A stretch of DNA of 48,732 nucleotides from an uncultured Clostridia bacterium (GTDB lineage: Bacteria; Bacillota; Clostridia; Christensenellales; Borkfalkiaceae), in assembly GCA_947628505.1 (NCBI GenBank), contig CANRAD010000015.1, positions 1-48,732 on the forward strand, given 5' to 3'. This document shows positions 48,155 through 48,732 of this stretch, piece after piece; the stretch's first letter is position 1, and each line of letters opens with the position of its first letter. A model generated the notes under the pieces. It made no database searches. It was not told the DNA's origin and saw only the letters and a program-made list of their open reading frames with translations. The translations under genes and the position numbers were made by a program.

Positions 48155-48732
48155 TTACTCAACTTCCGCATCTTCCTCTGCCGTTTCGACGATAGGTTCT
48201 TCCTCGGGCACTTCTTCGGATACCGCTTCCTCCTCGTCAGCTTGCTCTTCCTCGGCCTCCTCTTCAACAACTTCCTCGGCGGAATCTTGCGAAATTATTT
48301 GGTTCGGCGTTATGTTGACTACCTTAATCAGCCTCTTTTCAATCAAAGCCTCGGTATCCTCGTAAGGGAGATTGTAATCTTCGGATACATATCCATCATT
48401 CCGCTCTGCGTCGGCGATTTTCATAACCATGGCAATGAGGTCTTTCGCGTAGCGCACACGCCGCTCATTTTTTATGCGGTACATGCAAGGAGTATCGGCA
48501 TAAACGGCGTAATCGGAGGCTTCAACCTTGTATTTTGACTCTTCAAATTCGTTGGGATTGAGAGCAAAGTACACGCACAACGTTTTCCCGCGGAAAGAGA
48601 AACACACAATATTTTTTCTACCAAAGTGGTAGTTTTCGCGCTTCCAACTCATGCGCGCCTTGACTTTTTTATAGGACAGAAGCTCGTTTTTGAGGGCGGC
48701 ATACCAACTTTTCACCTTGTCGCCCGATTGAA
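48155..48732 (-). CDS. Conserved hypothetical protein with acidic tail, C-terminal part (cut by the window edge)
   Basis: The frame is open to the right edge (192 codons visible), so the start lies outside. The visible first part, KSWYAALKNELLSYKKVKAR then MSWKRENYHFGRKN and GKTLCVYFALNPNEFEESKY, is a segment I have seen in large clostridial proteins of unknown function. It is followed by DTPCMYRIKNERRVRYAKDL. The last 40 residues are almost all Glu, Asp, Ala and Val, a low-complexity acidic tail. The GTG at 48715 could be mistaken for a start but lacks a clear signal, and the homologous part continues upstream of it. Function unknown. Confidence 0.75.
   Translation of the reverse strand, partial: QSGDKVKSWYAALKNELLSYKKVKARMSWKRENYHFGRKNIVCFSFRGKTLCVYFALNPNEFEESKYKVEASDYAVYADTPCMYRIKNERRVRYAKDLIAMVMKIADAERNDGYVSEDYNLPYEDTEALIEKRLIKVVNITPNQIISQDSAEEVVEEEAEEEQADEEEAVSEEVPEEEPIVETAEEDAEVE

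Noticed and set aside
47914-48538. Three overlapping plus-strand frames opposite the acidic-tail protein
   Set aside because: They are the complement of the Glu-rich tail (giving Ser- or Leu-rich shadows); the minus-strand frame resembles known clostridial proteins.

Overview
The window looks like a chromosome segment of an anaerobic, endospore-forming member of the Clostridia (Bacillota). The clues are the spoIIGA-sigE-sigG and spoVT-spoVB-mazG gene orders, pyruvate phosphate dikinase, a class III (oxygen-sensitive) ribonucleotide reductase, purine-rich ribosome binding sites and TTGACA/TATAAT-type promoters. I cannot name a species. Both edges cut genes: alr on the left and a large acidic-tailed protein on the right.

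Layout. 1-7.7 kb: alr (partial), bioY, ppdK, then a three-gene operon of an ECF sigma factor, a secreted C39-like protein and a one-span membrane protein (probable anti-sigma), and a Xer-type recombinase. 7.8-14.6 kb: a sporulation and housekeeping block on the minus strand: sigG, sigE, spoIIGA, dus, mazG, spoVB and spoVT, the last with a recognisable sigma-G-type promoter. 14.7-16.9 kb: an AT-rich three-gene insert (phosphoribosyltransferase, DprA-like SLOG protein, HAD hydrolase) that resembles a nucleotide-centred stress or defence module. 16.9-19.2 kb: hpt, a MIF-type tautomerase and tilS. 19.4-19.7 kb: a tRNA array (fMet, elongator Met, Glu).

19.7-31.1 kb: a mobile element beginning directly behind the tRNA array. 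It has a large serine recombinase, a 44-codon small protein, a sigma-70-like regulator and several related nested-hairpin intergenic elements. It carries a 7.6-kb cargo operon bounded by diverged copies of a 26-bp-core repeat: a membrane-anchored XRE regulator, NrdG, a short NrdD, a metallophosphoesterase, a thymidylate-kinase-like P-loop kinase, an 803-aa BspA-type LRR/DNA methyltransferase fusion and a DEDDh exonuclease with a BRCT-like tail. This cargo is my main candidate for an undescribed system.

31.5-44.2 kb: a locus for NHLP/Nif11-type peptides. It has five small double-glycine precursor genes, one of them only 55 codons; a C39-peptidase ABC exporter and a partner ABC protein; a short HlyD-like secretion protein; and a partner-switching set (7TM-Cache-HAMP-SpoIIE phosphatase, RsbW-like kinase, STAS antagonist). 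It also holds a polytopic membrane protein, an OmpR-type regulator with a degenerate receiver, and a zeta-toxin-like pair. No peptide-modifying enzyme is visible. 44.4-47.0 kb: a LolD/MacB-type ABC ATPase with an FtsX-like permease. 47.3 kb: tRNA-Leu. The last 1.4 kb holds a largely gene-free stretch and the 3' end of a gene that continues beyond the window.
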